A stretch of DNA of 64,000 nt from an uncultured Victivallis sp. GTDB lineage: Bacteria; Verrucomicrobiota; Lentisphaeria; Victivallales; Victivallaceae. The position numbers and the translations under genes are program-made. The stretch spans positions 61,038 through 125,037 of the forward strand of contig CALXNS010000125.1 of assembly GCA_944389815.1 (NCBI GenBank), given 5' to 3'. Shown here piece after piece: positions 1-8,731 of the stretch. Below the pieces are notes generated by a model. The model had not been told where the DNA came from. It made no database searches and was given only the letters and a program-made list of their open reading frames with translations. The stretch's first letter is position 1. Every line of letters starts with the position of its first letter.

Positions 1-1307
1 TGAATCGCCCGGCCCAGTTCGCGGGCGGTGATCTCCAGCAGCATCGCCGGCGACGCCTCCGCAATCAGATCGGTCGCATGCGGTCCGATGATGTGCACGC
101 CGAGCACCTGATCGCTCTTCCGGTCGGCGATGATCTTGACGAATCCCTCGGTCTGATTCATCGCCATCGCCTTGCCGAGAGCCGAAAACGGGAACTTCCC
201 GACGACGTAATCGATGTTGTCGGCCTTGCACTGCTCCTCGGATTTTCCGATGGTTCCGATTTCCGGAGTGGTGAAGATGCAGCCCGGCGTCAGTTCGCCG
301 GTGAACTTCACCGGTTTGCCGCAGATTGCGGCGACCGCGGCTCCGGCGGCGGCGCTGGCCCAGTGGGCGAGCATCACCTTGCCGACCGCGTCACCGATCG
401 CATAAATGTTCGGCGCGGAGGTTTTGAAGTTCTCATCCACTTCGATGAACCCGCGCTGATTGGTCTTCACTCCCGCCGCGGGCAGATTCAACGCGGCCGT
501 CGCCGGTTTCCGACCGATCGACACCAGAAGGTATTCGGCCTTGAGCGTTTCCGTTCCGACTTTGCCGCTTACGCCGTTCTTCATACACTTGATGTCGCTC
601 AACGGCTGTCCGGTCAGAATGCGGATGCCGCGATCGCCCATCGCCCGGGTCAGCAGCCGGGCACATTCGCCGTCGGTCGCCGGCAATATCTGCGGGAGCA
701 TCTCCACGACGGTCACTTCCGTACCGAGTTCGGCGAAGAGACAGGCGAATTCGCAGCCGATCACGCCGCCGCCCAGAATCAGCAGACTTTTCGGAAGTTT
801 CGGAATGCTCAGAAGTTCAGTGGAAGTGAGAATCCGTTCGCCTGCGGGAATGAATCCCGGAACGAGCGGTTCCGATCCAGCGGCGATGATGAATTTATCC
901 GCCTCGATCACGGTTCCGGCCGCCTCGCCCGCGGCGACCAGCAGCTGTTTCCGGGAGAGAAATTCGCCGCGCCCGCCGAATACGGTCACGCCGGCGGCCT
1001 TGAGCAGTCCGGAAATGCCGTTGCGGAGTTTGCCGATGACTTCGTCCTTGCGGTTGAGCATCTTCTTCCAGTCGGCCTTCACCTCGCCCTCGATGATGAC
1101 GCCGAAATCCGCCGCGTGTTTCGCCGCCGCAAAAGCCTCCGCTCCCGCAATCAGGGTTTTGGTCGGGATGCATCCCACGTTGAGGCAGGTGCCGCCGACG
1201 AACGATTTCTCGACCAACGCGGTTTTCAGTCCGTTCTGCCCGGCCCGAATCGCGGCGACGTAACCGCCCGGACCGGCACCGATCACACACACATCAAACT
1301 TTTCCAC
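1..1307 (-). CDS. lpdA: dihydrolipoyl dehydrogenase (E3), 3' end outside window
   Basis: FAD-dependent disulfide oxidoreductase that reoxidises the lipoyl group of 2-oxoacid dehydrogenase or glycine-cleavage complexes using NAD+. Reading leftward from 1307, the protein begins MEKFDVCVIGAGPGGY, an FAD-binding GxGxxG. It carries the redox disulfide in GGTCLNVGCIPTK near residue 43, a second Rossmann motif (LILGGGVIGCEFA) for NAD, and the FAD-contacting AIGDAVG. The frame is still open at base 1, so the C-terminal dimerisation part with the catalytic His-Glu pair is not visible. The start is taken as GTG at 1307 because it fits the family N-terminus and follows AAGGA by four bases; no ATG fits. 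A promoter lies just upstream. E1/E2 partners are not in the window, so the complex served is unknown. Confidence 0.93.
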   Translation of the reverse strand, partial: MEKFDVCVIGAGPGGYVAAIRAGQNGLKTALVEKSFVGGTCLNVGCIPTKTLIAGAEAFAAAKHAADFGVIIEGEVKADWKKMLNRKDEVIGKLRNGISGLLKAAGVTVFGGRGEFLSRKQLLVAAGEAAGTVIEADKFIIAAGSEPLVPGFIPAGERILTSTELLSIPKLPKSLLILGGGVIGCEFACLFAELGTEVTVVEMLPQILPATDGECARLLTRAMGDRGIRILTGQPLSDIKCMKNGVSGKVGTETLKAEYLLVSIGRKPATAALNLPAAGVKTNQRGFIEVDENFKTSAPNIYAIGDAVGKVMLAHWASAAAGAAVAAICGKPVKFTGELTPGCIFTTPEIGTIGKSEEQCKADNIDYVVGKFPFSALGKAMAMNQTEGFVKIIADRKSDQVLGVHIIGPHATDLIAEASPAMLLEITARELGRAI

Positions 1308-1356
1308 TTTTCCTTCTTTCCCTGTTTTTGTTTTCCGGAATCGCCTCCGGTCTGAA

Positions 1357-1385
1357 ACAATAGCACGTTTTCCGTTTCCGGTCAA
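1357..1385 (-). promoter_or_regulatory. predicted sigma-70 promoter of lpdA
   Basis: On the minus strand TTGACC (1385-1380) and TATTGT (1362-1357) are separated by 17 bases. The start codon at 1307 lies about 45 bases beyond the expected start point. Confidence 0.55.
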
Positions 1386-1414
1386 ACCGTATTGCCGGCT
1401 TTTATCGGGAAAAA

Positions 1415-1774
1415 TCAACTTTCCTTCAGCGGCTGCTTGCATCCCTTCTCATCGACATTAACGAAGGTGCATACCGCCTCCAGCGCCGCGGCGCCTCCGA
1501 CCCGGCCGTGAACGAAAAACGTCACACTGCAACGCCGGAACTCCTTCACTTCGCCGTAGAATTCGACGATCTCCCCCTCGCCGACCGGCCGTGACAGCAC
1601 CACGTTGTCGAACCGGTACCCGGCCAGATGCCGTTTTCCGGTGATCCGTACAGCAAAAACGGCCGCCTGCTCGGCCAGAAATTCGAGCATGCGACCGCCG
1701 TAAAGTTTGCCGCCTACGCCGAGATCGCAGATCTTGACCAGGCGGCTGCCGATGAATTGTTCCATTGGTTCCAT
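1415..1774 (-). CDS. acyl-CoA thioesterase, hotdog fold (YciA-like)
   Basis: Predicted cytoplasmic thioesterase of 119 residues, within the usual 115-150 of single-hotdog enzymes. The segment MLEFLAEQAAVFAVRITGKRH followed by GYRFDNVVLSRPVGEGEIVEF matches the pattern of YciA/BFIT-type acyl-CoA thioesterases, in which a central helix (here G-G-R-M-L-E-F-L-A) is followed by a beta sheet containing the F.RPV.GE block. Substrate cannot be read from sequence. Two ATGs (1774 and 1765) are possible starts, and no strong Shine-Dalgarno decides between them. It has its own predicted promoter and is separated from lpdA by about 110 bases, so co-transcription is not required. Confidence 0.75.
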   Translation of the reverse strand: MEPMEQFIGSRLVKICDLGVGGKLYGGRMLEFLAEQAAVFAVRITGKRHLAGYRFDNVVLSRPVGEGEIVEFYGEVKEFRRCSVTFFVHGRVGGAAALEAVCTFVNVDEKGCKQPLKES

Positions 1775-1817
1775 GCGTTCCGCGCGTTTCCGTTTTCCTG
1801 TTCAAATATGATGATAA

Positions 1818-1845
1818 AACATACCACGCGGAACACGATTTTCAA
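1818..1845 (-). promoter_or_regulatory. predicted promoter of the thioesterase gene
   Basis: On the minus strand TTGAAA (1845-1840), a 16-base spacer and TATGTT (1823-1818). It sits in the short gap after the end of the oxidoreductase gene. Confidence 0.4.
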
Positions 1846-1849
1846 GCGA

Positions 1850-3214
1850 TTACCAGTGGATCAACTCCTGAACATTCACCGGCAATCCGGTCTTCATCGA
1901 GAGATTGGCTCCGATTCCGGTCAGAATCGACTTCGCGCCGTCGTGGTAATCCGCCGCGCGCCCGAGCGGATCGTCTCCGGCGCCGACCAGGACATCCTGG
2001 AGCAAACGCTCATCCCCGCCGCCGTGCCCGGCGAGCGAGTCGCAGCTGTATCCGATCGAGACCGGCTTGCCCCAGAGCGGCTGCACGATGATTTCGGGCA
2101 CCATCGCGGCGCGGTCGACTTCGCCGGCGCCCGCCGCGGCGGAATTCTTCTCGACTTCGACGTTGCCGAAGGTGTTGAAGTCACACCCCTTGTCGGCGTC
2201 GCAGAAGGGACGTTCGACCACGTTGAACTCCAACCGGCCGCGGGTGCCGTTGAACACCACGCGATACCCTTCCCACGGCGTGTGGGCGCAGAGGCAGTAG
2301 GTCATCACCACATTGTTGCGGTAACGGACCATCACGCTCATGTTGTCCTCGATGCTGATGCCGTCGCCGAACACGCTCTGGTCGCGCTGATAGCCGTCCT
2401 CGGCTTCGGCGTTGTAATAGAGTTCATTGAGCTGTTCGTCCTCCGGGAGCGGCTTGACGTGAAGCGCGAAGGGATCCTTCGCCGCGATCGGGTTGTTGCG
2501 GCATCTCTGATAGAATTCGGTCACGCCGCGCTTTTCGGCGTTGATTTTGCCGTAGAATTTGAGATCTCCCTGCGCGAAAACCATCACCGGTTCGGAATCG
2601 ATCCACCAGTTGACCAGATCGAAATGGTGCGTCGCCTTGTGCACCATCAGGCCGCCGCTGTTGACCTTGTTGCGGTGCCAGCGCCGGAAGTAATCCGCGC
2701 CGTGAAGGGTGTCGAGCATCCATTCGAAATGGACGGTGGTGATTTCGCCGATGATGCCGCTCTTGAGCAGTTCCTTGACCTTGCTGTTGCGCGGCGAATA
2801 GCGGTAATTGAACGTGACGGTCAATTTCCGGCCGGTCCGCTTCTGGGTATCGATGATCTGCTGGCACTTTTCGGCGTCGATGGTCATCGGCTTCTCGCTG
2901 ATGACATCGCAACCGAGTTCCATCGCGCGGCAGGTGTAGATGTGATGGGTCCGATCCATGCTCGTGACGATCACGACATCCGGGCGGGTTTCGGCGATCA
3001 TCCGGTCGAATTCGTGCGCTTTGTAGGTCGGGACGGGTTTGTAATCGGGGGATTTTTCCGGAAGAAATTTATTGTTGTAATAATTCATCCGGGTCTGATT
3101 GACGTCGCAGATGGCGACCAGTTCGGCGACATCCTTGAACTTCGTGGTCACGGCTTCAAGATACATCCCGGAACGGCCGCCGGTTCCGACGAGTGCGTAA
3201 CGTTTTCTGGACAT
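1850..3214 (-). CDS. Gfo/Idh/MocA family oxidoreductase
   Basis: NAD(P)-dependent oxidoreductase of the glucose-fructose oxidoreductase/inositol dehydrogenase family, 454 residues, cytoplasmic. The N-terminal Rossmann segment [17 protein letters not shown] is followed by [15 protein letters not shown] and the family-defining EKP motif ([16 protein letters not shown], residues ~96-111). The C-terminal alpha/beta domain contains [14 protein letters not shown], where the family's substrate-binding His lies. There is no Tat or Sec signal. GGAG lies ten bases before the ATG. It follows the LacI-type regulator gene by 35 bases in the same direction, so the two probably share the promoter at 4282-4309 and respond to a sugar or sugar derivative. 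The exact substrate is unknown. Confidence 0.88.
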   Translation of the reverse strand: MSRKRYALVGTGGRSGMYLEAVTTKFKDVAELVAICDVNQTRMNYYNNKFLPEKSPDYKPVPTYKAHEFDRMIAETRPDVVIVTSMDRTHHIYTCRAMELGCDVISEKPMTIDAEKCQQIIDTQKRTGRKLTVTFNYRYSPRNSKVKELLKSGIIGEITTVHFEWMLDTLHGADYFRRWHRNKVNSGGLMVHKATHHFDLVNWWIDSEPVMVFAQGDLKFYGKINAEKRGVTEFYQRCRNNPIAAKDPFALHVKPLPEDEQLNELYYNAEAEDGYQRDQSVFGDGISIEDNMSVMVRYRNNVVMTYCLCAHTPWEGYRVVFNGTRGRLEFNVVERPFCDADKGCDFNTFGNVEVEKNSAAAGAGEVDRAAMVPEIIVQPLWGKPVSIGYSCDSLAGHGGGDERLLQDVLVGAGDDPLGRAADYHDGAKSILTGIGANLSMKTGLPVNVQELIHW

Positions 3215-3249
3215 TTTCGTAAGATCTCCTTTGGTTATTAAATATTAAA

Positions 3250-4218
3250 TCACTCATGGGGAATGCTCTCTCTGCGAATCAACCGCGATGGCAACACTTT
3301 TCGAACCGGCGCCCGCTCCCGGTCGGTCACCCAGTCGACCACGCACCGGACCGCGTCCAGATCCGGATGCGCCACCGTGGAGAGCGTCGGAATCGCATAC
3401 GCGCCGGCGCTGTCGTCGTCGAATCCGGCAACCGCAATCTCTCCCGGAATCGAAATTCCGTGTTCATGCGCGTAACGGTAGAATCCCAGCGCCATGCGGT
3501 CGGTATCGAAAAAAACCGCATCGGCTCCCGCGGCGACAATCGCCGCTCCGGAATTGAAGCCGTCTCTCAACTCCAGGCCGTCGCTTTCAATCGGAATAAT
3601 CCGGAGTTTCTCCGCGGCGGCAGCCTGCTCCACCCCGGCCTGCCGTCCCTGCGCGAAACGATTGAAGACATGCGCAATCTGCCGCCGCCCGGAAGCGATC
3701 AGCGCGGTCACCGCCGCGGCGGCACCACTGGCCCGGTCGGTACGTACGAAATCATATTTTTCACCCGGAACCGGGCAGTCGAAAAACAAAAAACGCTGCG
3801 GAAGGCACTCCAGAATCTCCGCGTTCCATTCCGGATTCCAGCCCAGGAAAATCACCTGCTCGACGATCCCGGTCCAATCCCGCAGCAGGGCGCTCAACGC
3901 GCGCTCCCCGGTCGGCAATGCGCCGATTAGAATATGAAAATTCTGTTCACGCAGCGTCGATTCCAGCAACGCCAGCCGTCGCTGCCCGGCTTCCGTTCGG
4001 AAATTTTCGCCGATCACCGCCCCGATGATCCGGCTCGAACGGCTCCGCAAACTCCGGGCCGCCGCATTCGGAACATAGTTCAGCTCACGGGCCGCCGCAC
4101 GGATCCGCTCGGCCACCTGCGCCTTCACCGGACCGTCGTTGCGCAACGCCCGACCCGCAGTCCGAATCGACACGCCGGCGGCATCCGCCACGTCCTTCAA
4201 GGTCGCCGCCTGTTTCAT
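3250..4218 (-). CDS. LacI family transcriptional regulator
   Basis: DNA-binding repressor/activator of 322 residues with the LacI helix-turn-helix at the N-terminus (ATLKDVADAAGVSIRTAGRA), the hinge segment YVPNAAARSLRSRSS near residue 55, and a periplasmic-binding-protein-like ligand domain ending DDSAGAYAIPTLSTVAHPD. Family members bind a palindromic operator and release it on binding a sugar effector. A 16-bp perfect palindrome overlaps its own predicted start point, which strongly suggests autoregulation. The downstream gene is an oxidoreductase, consistent with a small carbohydrate-responsive operon. The effector is not predictable. Confidence 0.9.
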   Translation of the reverse strand: MKQAATLKDVADAAGVSIRTAGRALRNDGPVKAQVAERIRAAARELNYVPNAAARSLRSRSSRIIGAVIGENFRTEAGQRRLALLESTLREQNFHILIGALPTGERALSALLRDWTGIVEQVIFLGWNPEWNAEILECLPQRFLFFDCPVPGEKYDFVRTDRASGAAAAVTALIASGRRQIAHVFNRFAQGRQAGVEQAAAAEKLRIIPIESDGLELRDGFNSGAAIVAAGADAVFFDTDRMALGFYRYAHEHGISIPGEIAVAGFDDDSAGAYAIPTLSTVAHPDLDAVRCVVDWVTDRERAPVRKVLPSRLIRRESIPHE

Positions 4219-4258
4219 GTGAGTTCCGCCCCCGTTTGTCCGGATTTCGTTTTTACAT

Positions 4259-4274
4259 GTGCCAACGTTGGCAC
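4259..4274. promoter_or_regulatory. LacI-type operator (perfect 16-bp palindrome)
   Basis: GTGCCAACGTTGGCAC is exactly self-complementary with a central CG, the arrangement typical of LacI-family operators. It begins eight bases downstream of the predicted -10 box of the lacI-type gene, covering the expected +1 to +16. Binding there would block initiation. Confidence 0.7.
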
Positions 4275-4281
4275 TTTTTAT

Positions 4282-4309
4282 ATTATACGCTTTTTTTCGT
4301 AAAAAACAA
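4282..4309 (-). promoter_or_regulatory. predicted promoter of the LacI/oxidoreductase operon
   Basis: On the minus strand TTGTTT (4309-4304), a 16-base spacer and a consensus TATAAT (4287-4282). The operator palindrome follows immediately. Confidence 0.65.
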
Positions 4310-4452
4310 GAAGGATTCAGGAAAAAAACGAATTTTTATCGACCGCAGCCGGGCGCACTCGGGAGCGGTTCAGGTCGAACCTCCGGAGAAGTTCGCCTGA
4401 CTCTCCTTGACACCGGACGGTTAAAGTTGGCGGCTCGTCCATCGTTTTGTGC

Positions 4453-5838
4453 TCAGCAGAAACGGCGGAAGACACCGACGAGAAAGAGTCCCAGAATGAT
4501 CGCCGGCAGAATCCAGCCGGCGTAGAAGCGCAACCACCCCGGGAACCGGATTCCTTCGCCGGTATTGGCTTCAGCGAGAAAGTTCTTCCAGCCCCAGCCG
4601 TAACGCGAACAGCAGAACAACGTCAGCAGCAGTCCGCCCAGCGGCAGGAGGTTGTCGCTCACGAGATAGTCCTCGAAGTCAAGAATTGAACTGCCCTCTC
4701 CCAGCGGCTGAATCGATTTCCACAAATTGAAGCCGAGCGCACTGGGTATGGAGAGCAGCGCAATCACGCCTCCGGTCGTAAGCGCCGCCCTGCGTCGTGA
4801 AAAATGGAATTCGTCCATCATCAACGCAATAAGGTTCTCGAACACGGCAACCACCGTCGTCAGCGCGGCAATGCTCATAAAGGCAAAAAACGCCACTCCC
4901 CACCAGCGGCCGCCCTGCATCTCATTGAACACATTCGGCAGCGACACGAAAACCAGTCCCGGACCTGAACCGGGATTTACTCCGAAGCTGAAGCAGACCG
5001 GAAAGATGATCACTCCCGCCAGCAACGCCACGGTGGTGTCCAGTCCGATCACCAGCAGCGCCTCCTTGGCCAGCGTGTGATCGCGTTCGATGTAACTGCC
5101 GAACACCGCGATACTCCCGACGCCGATGCTCAGGGTGAAAAACGCCTGTCCCAGTGCGGCGACCACCATCTCGACCCAGCCGCCGTTCCGGATCGGTTCG
5201 AGATTCGGCATGAGGTAGAACCGCAGCCCCTCCGCCGCGCCGGGCAGCATGCAGGCATGCAGCGACAATCCGACCAGGAGCAGAAACAACGCCCCCATCA
5301 GCACTTTCGTCACCAGTTCCACGCCGTTGCGAAGGCCGAGGGCGCAGACCAGAGTTCCCAAAATCACCGGAATGAGCATGCAGATCACCATCGCCGGAGC
5401 CGAGCCGAGAAAATCATTGAAAAACACGCCGGTCGCCTCCGCGCCCTTGAGCGGCAGAAGCCGTCCGTCCAGATAAAACCAGGCGTAAGCGAGCATCCAG
5501 CCGGTGACCGTCGTGTAGAAGCTCATCAAAATCGCGTTGCCGGCGAAGAAAACCGCCCCCGGCCAGTGCCAGCGAAAACGCTTTCCTTCCGGCAGATCCC
5601 GGTAGGCGCTGAATAAATTCCGTCTGCTCGCCCGGCCGACCGCCAGTTCCATGACCATCGTCGGGAATCCCAGCAGCAGCAGAAACGCCAGATAGACCAG
5701 CACGAACAACGCCCCGCCGTGCTGTCCGGTGATGAATGGAAACCGCCAGATGTTCCCGAGACCGATCGCGCACCCTGCGGTCAACAACAGGAAACCGAGA
5801 CGCGAACCGAGCGTCTCGCGATGGTGCAAATCCCCCAT
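4453..5838 (-). CDS. sodium-dependent transporter, NSS/SNF family
   Basis: Inner-membrane Na+-coupled symporter of the neurotransmitter:sodium symporter family (LeuT fold), probably for an amino acid. It has 461 residues, close to prokaryotic relatives, and about eleven hydrophobic segments. The N-terminal block LGFLLLTAGCAIGLGNIWRFP is the unwound TM1 that binds sodium and substrate, followed by GALFVLVYLAFLLLLGFP (TM2). The start is ATG 5838, preceded by GAAAGGG. No neighbouring gene suggests the substrate. A promoter with a leader of about 60 bases lies upstream. Confidence 0.9.
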   Translation of the reverse strand: MGDLHHRETLGSRLGFLLLTAGCAIGLGNIWRFPFITGQHGGALFVLVYLAFLLLLGFPTMVMELAVGRASRRNLFSAYRDLPEGKRFRWHWPGAVFFAGNAILMSFYTTVTGWMLAYAWFYLDGRLLPLKGAEATGVFFNDFLGSAPAMVICMLIPVILGTLVCALGLRNGVELVTKVLMGALFLLLVGLSLHACMLPGAAEGLRFYLMPNLEPIRNGGWVEMVVAALGQAFFTLSIGVGSIAVFGSYIERDHTLAKEALLVIGLDTTVALLAGVIIFPVCFSFGVNPGSGPGLVFVSLPNVFNEMQGGRWWGVAFFAFMSIAALTTVVAVFENLIALMMDEFHFSRRRAALTTGGVIALLSIPSALGFNLWKSIQPLGEGSSILDFEDYLVSDNLLPLGGLLLTLFCCSRYGWGWKNFLAEANTGEGIRFPGWLRFYAGWILPAIILGLFLVGVFRRFC

Positions 5839-6199
5839 GAATGATTACCCTTTCTTCCGGAAAACGGCGCCGGAACAATCAACAAATCGCCTGATTATAT
5901 TTGAAAGAATATACTTCTGTTTCAACGATTATACAAGAGGGAAAAAATCCATCCGGAACGTTTCTTCGAGTTTTTTGCATTTCACGCTTGCGCTTTCGAA
6001 ATGTTGCGTTATATTTACATCAAATACTTAACTAAATGGGAAAACCTGAAAAAATATAGAAAAACAACTTGTAAAATAAATATAATTAAGATTAAAATTA
6101 AGTTAATTCACGACCATGCGAATACGTTTCTATCCTGTGCAGATAAAGCGTTTCGGTCAAATAATTCATTGATTTTTTCAGTTTGTCGGGAGTTGTTTC
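5839..6199. other. divergent AT-rich intergenic region
   Basis: This holds the transporter promoter (5908-5936, minus) and, rightward, an AT-rich stretch to about 6110 that contains several possible -10 boxes but no clear -35 pairing for the gene at 6200. No gene, RNA or repeat was recognised. Confidence 0.5.
5908..5936 (-). promoter_or_regulatory. predicted promoter of the NSS transporter
   Basis: On the minus strand TTGTAT (5936-5931), 17 bases, then TATATT (5913-5908). Confidence 0.5.
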
Positions 6200-6676
6200 G
6201 TGAACGGCGCAAAACCAAACCATTCTACATCGACCACCATCTCGTCCGCGGCGACGGTCGACAGCCGGACGGTTCCGGCGGGAACCGTCTGGCAGCTGCG
6301 CAATTTTGAACCGGCACTCGAATCGCTGGCTCTCTTTCTGCAACGCACCTCACCGGAACGTTTCACTACCGAACTGGCCGGCGCCGGCGTCTGCGCATTG
6401 CGAACCGTTCCCACGGAACACGACGGCATCGGACTGCCGGTCGGCTCGATGATCCTGGTCGACTCGCTCCGCTGGAGCGAACCCGGCGCGGTGTCGCTGC
6501 TCGGGCTGCGGGACGGGCGGATTCTTTTCCGGGAATTTCATCCGGAAGGCGATTTGATCCGGTTCCGTTCGGTCGTCGACGGCGGCGGCGGAGATTTCGT
6601 CTGGCGCCGCTCCGCGGAACCGGGCAGAATCCTCTGGATGTATCCGGTGCTCGAATTCGTTCTTCCGATGTTCTGA
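6200..6676 (+). CDS. hypothetical protein with S24-peptidase-like pattern
   Basis: Unrecognised 158-residue soluble protein. Residues ~80-130 (GIGLPVGSMILVDSLRW, then a short gap, then GLRDGRILFREFHPEGD) resemble the beta-rich C-terminal fold of LexA/CI-type S24 proteins. There the pattern is small residue-Met-xx-G-xx-hydrophobic-VD, followed by a strand with K/R. The catalytic Ser/Lys arrangement is not clear: the usual SM pair is present but the lysine strand reads LFREF. No helix-turn-helix is visible. The start is GTG at 6200, preceded by GGGAG at seven bases. It lies alone between two genes on the opposite strand. The fold assignment is tentative. Confidence 0.5.
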   Translation: MNGAKPNHSTSTTISSAATVDSRTVPAGTVWQLRNFEPALESLALFLQRTSPERFTTELAGAGVCALRTVPTEHDGIGLPVGSMILVDSLRWSEPGAVSLLGLRDGRILFREFHPEGDLIRFRSVVDGGGGDFVWRRSAEPGRILWMYPVLEFVLPMF

Positions 6677-6685
6677 GTGGAATCG

Positions 6686-8539
6686 TTACCTTTCCGGTTC
6701 GAAACGCATCCGGTATTCCCCGGCGGAACCGGCACCATTCACCACCAGTTCCACGATCGCATCTCCCCAGCTCCGCCGGGCGAAACAATCCACAAGTTGC
6801 CGTTTCCCGAGCGTGAGTCGAACCGCCTCTGGAGCGCGGAGTTCCGCGCGCAATGAAACGTTGTTCCGTTTCAATTGCGCCGTCCGGAAACCGTCGAATT
6901 TCACCGTTGCCGGAGTGAAGAAGCGCGACTCCAGCGTCACCGCACGGGAGGCGCGCCAACGGTCACTTACCGCAAGAACTCCGCTCTTCCGGTCGAATTC
7001 AAAAACCCGGATGAGCTGTTCCAAACTGGCAGCGGCGGGATACGCGCCGGCCAGATCGAGTTCCAACCGGATTCGCTCGCCGTCATCGGCAAACTTCACT
7101 TCCCGCGCCGCGAATTCCGTTCCCGCCCCCTGCCCGACACCGTCGATCGACGGCAGATTGTGCGCCAGACTGGTGAGCTGCCAGTTCTCATAGCGGTGTT
7201 CGCTGAAGGTGAATTTGGTGTACTCCGTCCGGCCGATATCCACGAGCAGCGGTTCGCCGCGCAGAAAGAACAGGAAAGAACCGACATCATTGTGATTGTG
7301 GCCTTCGCCGTTGTGACCGCCCTTCGCCGCAAACGCCACACCGCCCGCCTTGACGAAAAGCTGTTCGCTTGCCGGATACCAGGAGACGGACTCCTCCTCC
7401 GGAAGCGCATACGGTTCACATGGAAGCCAGAAAACCGCGGCAAGTACATTGGAGAGCGCAACGATCGACCCGAAAGACGCACACTCCGCACCGCGGTTGG
7501 CGAAATGCATCAGCCGTTCGCTGCCGAGGCGTTCGCCGAAGCGGTAGATCGCCGCATCGGGCTGAAGTTTCTGCGAGACCGGGGAATCGCTGAATGCGGC
7601 GTAATAATCACCGCATAAATGAGAATCGACGATGAACTCCCCCATCCGGCGGATCTTCTCATCACGAAAAACGCGGGTGACCGCACCTTCTCCGGCCATG
7701 CAGCAAAGCTCTTCCAGAATCCAGAAAAGCCGCAGCGGCGACACCATCCAGTACCCCGGTCCTTCGTCGCAGACACCGTCAACCGGATAATGCGAAAGAA
7801 ACGCATCAGCACAGCCGCACAACCGGCGCAGAAGATCGAGACAGCGTTCCGGTTCCGTCCCGCTGAGCAGGAAACGGATCGGTTCGAGCAGATTGGAAAC
7901 CACCCACGGCGTCCAGTTGTTTTCGCCCGTCCGCCACCAGAAGGGCACGCCGCCCCCGTCGAACGGCCGCACGCAGCGTTCATACAACACCCGCCGGCAG
8001 CGGGTCGCAAGATTCGGCGAGATCGTCTGCAGTTCAGGTTCGAAAAGCTCCAGCGTCAACGTGACCGTCATCGCCGTTTCCGCCGAGAAGAGGTCGATGA
8101 TCTCATATTCATCCATCGGCAGCGGATCGCGCATCTCCTCGCCGGTCGACGTCGTAAAATTACGAACCGGCACGTGTGCCGGCAGTGTCCAGAATGGTTC
8201 CGTGACGATCGCCCACAACCGGTCGATCAGCGCATCGAGGAAACGGCCGCGATATTCCAGCGCCTCCGCCAGAACCAGCACGCAGAGCTGGCGGCGGCGG
8301 GCAAAATAAGACTCTTCGTATTCAAACCGGTTTCCGTCCCGGACGAACCGCATGAAGGCGGTCGCCCGCAGCTCCGGAATCGAAGCATCCAGCAGCTCTT
8401 CGGCTTCGAGCAGCACATCCTGCTGCAATCGCTTCGTGCGGGGGGAAACGGCCGCGGCACGCCACGCAACACGGTCGGCGGCGGCGGGAAACAGCCTCCG
8501 CGCCGGCTCGACCGGTTTCGACAACAATTCCTGAATCAT
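6686..8539 (-). CDS. heparinase II/III family protein
   Basis: Predicted polysaccharide lyase-like protein of 617 residues. The N-terminal 400 residues are helical and the C-terminal part is beta-rich. The block GGHNGEGHNHNDVGSFLFFL, followed by LLVDIGRTEYTKFTF, is the conserved heparinase II/III core with its clustered His/Asn residues. Enzymes of this family cleave uronic-acid-containing glycans by beta-elimination. No Sec signal is seen, so it may act on imported oligosaccharides. The longer open frame reaches back to 9517 but runs antisense to cpaB. ATG 8539 is preferred because GGAAGGA sits seven bases before it and a promoter lies at 8580-8608. Confidence 0.8.
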   Translation of the reverse strand: MIQELLSKPVEPARRLFPAAADRVAWRAAAVSPRTKRLQQDVLLEAEELLDASIPELRATAFMRFVRDGNRFEYEESYFARRRQLCVLVLAEALEYRGRFLDALIDRLWAIVTEPFWTLPAHVPVRNFTTSTGEEMRDPLPMDEYEIIDLFSAETAMTVTLTLELFEPELQTISPNLATRCRRVLYERCVRPFDGGGVPFWWRTGENNWTPWVVSNLLEPIRFLLSGTEPERCLDLLRRLCGCADAFLSHYPVDGVCDEGPGYWMVSPLRLFWILEELCCMAGEGAVTRVFRDEKIRRMGEFIVDSHLCGDYYAAFSDSPVSQKLQPDAAIYRFGERLGSERLMHFANRGAECASFGSIVALSNVLAAVFWLPCEPYALPEEESVSWYPASEQLFVKAGGVAFAAKGGHNGEGHNHNDVGSFLFFLRGEPLLVDIGRTEYTKFTFSEHRYENWQLTSLAHNLPSIDGVGQGAGTEFAAREVKFADDGERIRLELDLAGAYPAAASLEQLIRVFEFDRKSGVLAVSDRWRASRAVTLESRFFTPATVKFDGFRTAQLKRNNVSLRAELRAPEAVRLTLGKRQLVDCFARRSWGDAIVELVVNGAGSAGEYRMRFEPER

Positions 8540-8579
8540 AACCCGTTCCTTCCGGTATCTTCTGGGGGATCGTTTCTGC

Positions 8580-8608
8580 AAAATACTTTCCGGGATCAAC
8601 CATTGCAA
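8580..8608 (-). promoter_or_regulatory. predicted promoter of the heparinase-like gene
   Basis: On the minus strand TTGCAA (8608-8603), 17 bases, TATTTT (8585-8580). It supports the ATG at 8539 as the true start. Confidence 0.5.
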
Positions 8609-8647
8609 GAAAAAAACGGAAAAGATACGGTTTTTTTTTCGCAGCTC

Positions 8648-8676
8648 TGGACAATTGAAAAAAACGGCGTTATATT
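8648..8676 (+). promoter_or_regulatory. predicted promoter of the Tad operon
   Basis: TGGACA (8648-8653), then TATATT (8671-8676) after 17 bases, or TTATAT after 16. The cpaB start is about 50 bases downstream, and the heparinase promoter lies back-to-back on the other strand. Confidence 0.5.
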
Positions 8677-8731
8677 CACGGTACGGAAGTTGTATCCGCA
8701 GGAACGCAATCCCGGAAAAGGAGAATTCGCC

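Noticed and set aside
1628..3241. 537-residue plus-strand ORF
   Set aside because: Antisense to the Gfo/Idh/MocA and thioesterase genes; no recognisable domain, only a codon-bias shadow.
7619..8731. 5' extension of the cpaB frame
   Set aside because: Antisense to the heparinase gene. CpaB homology, the Shine-Dalgarno and the promoter all point to ATG 8732.
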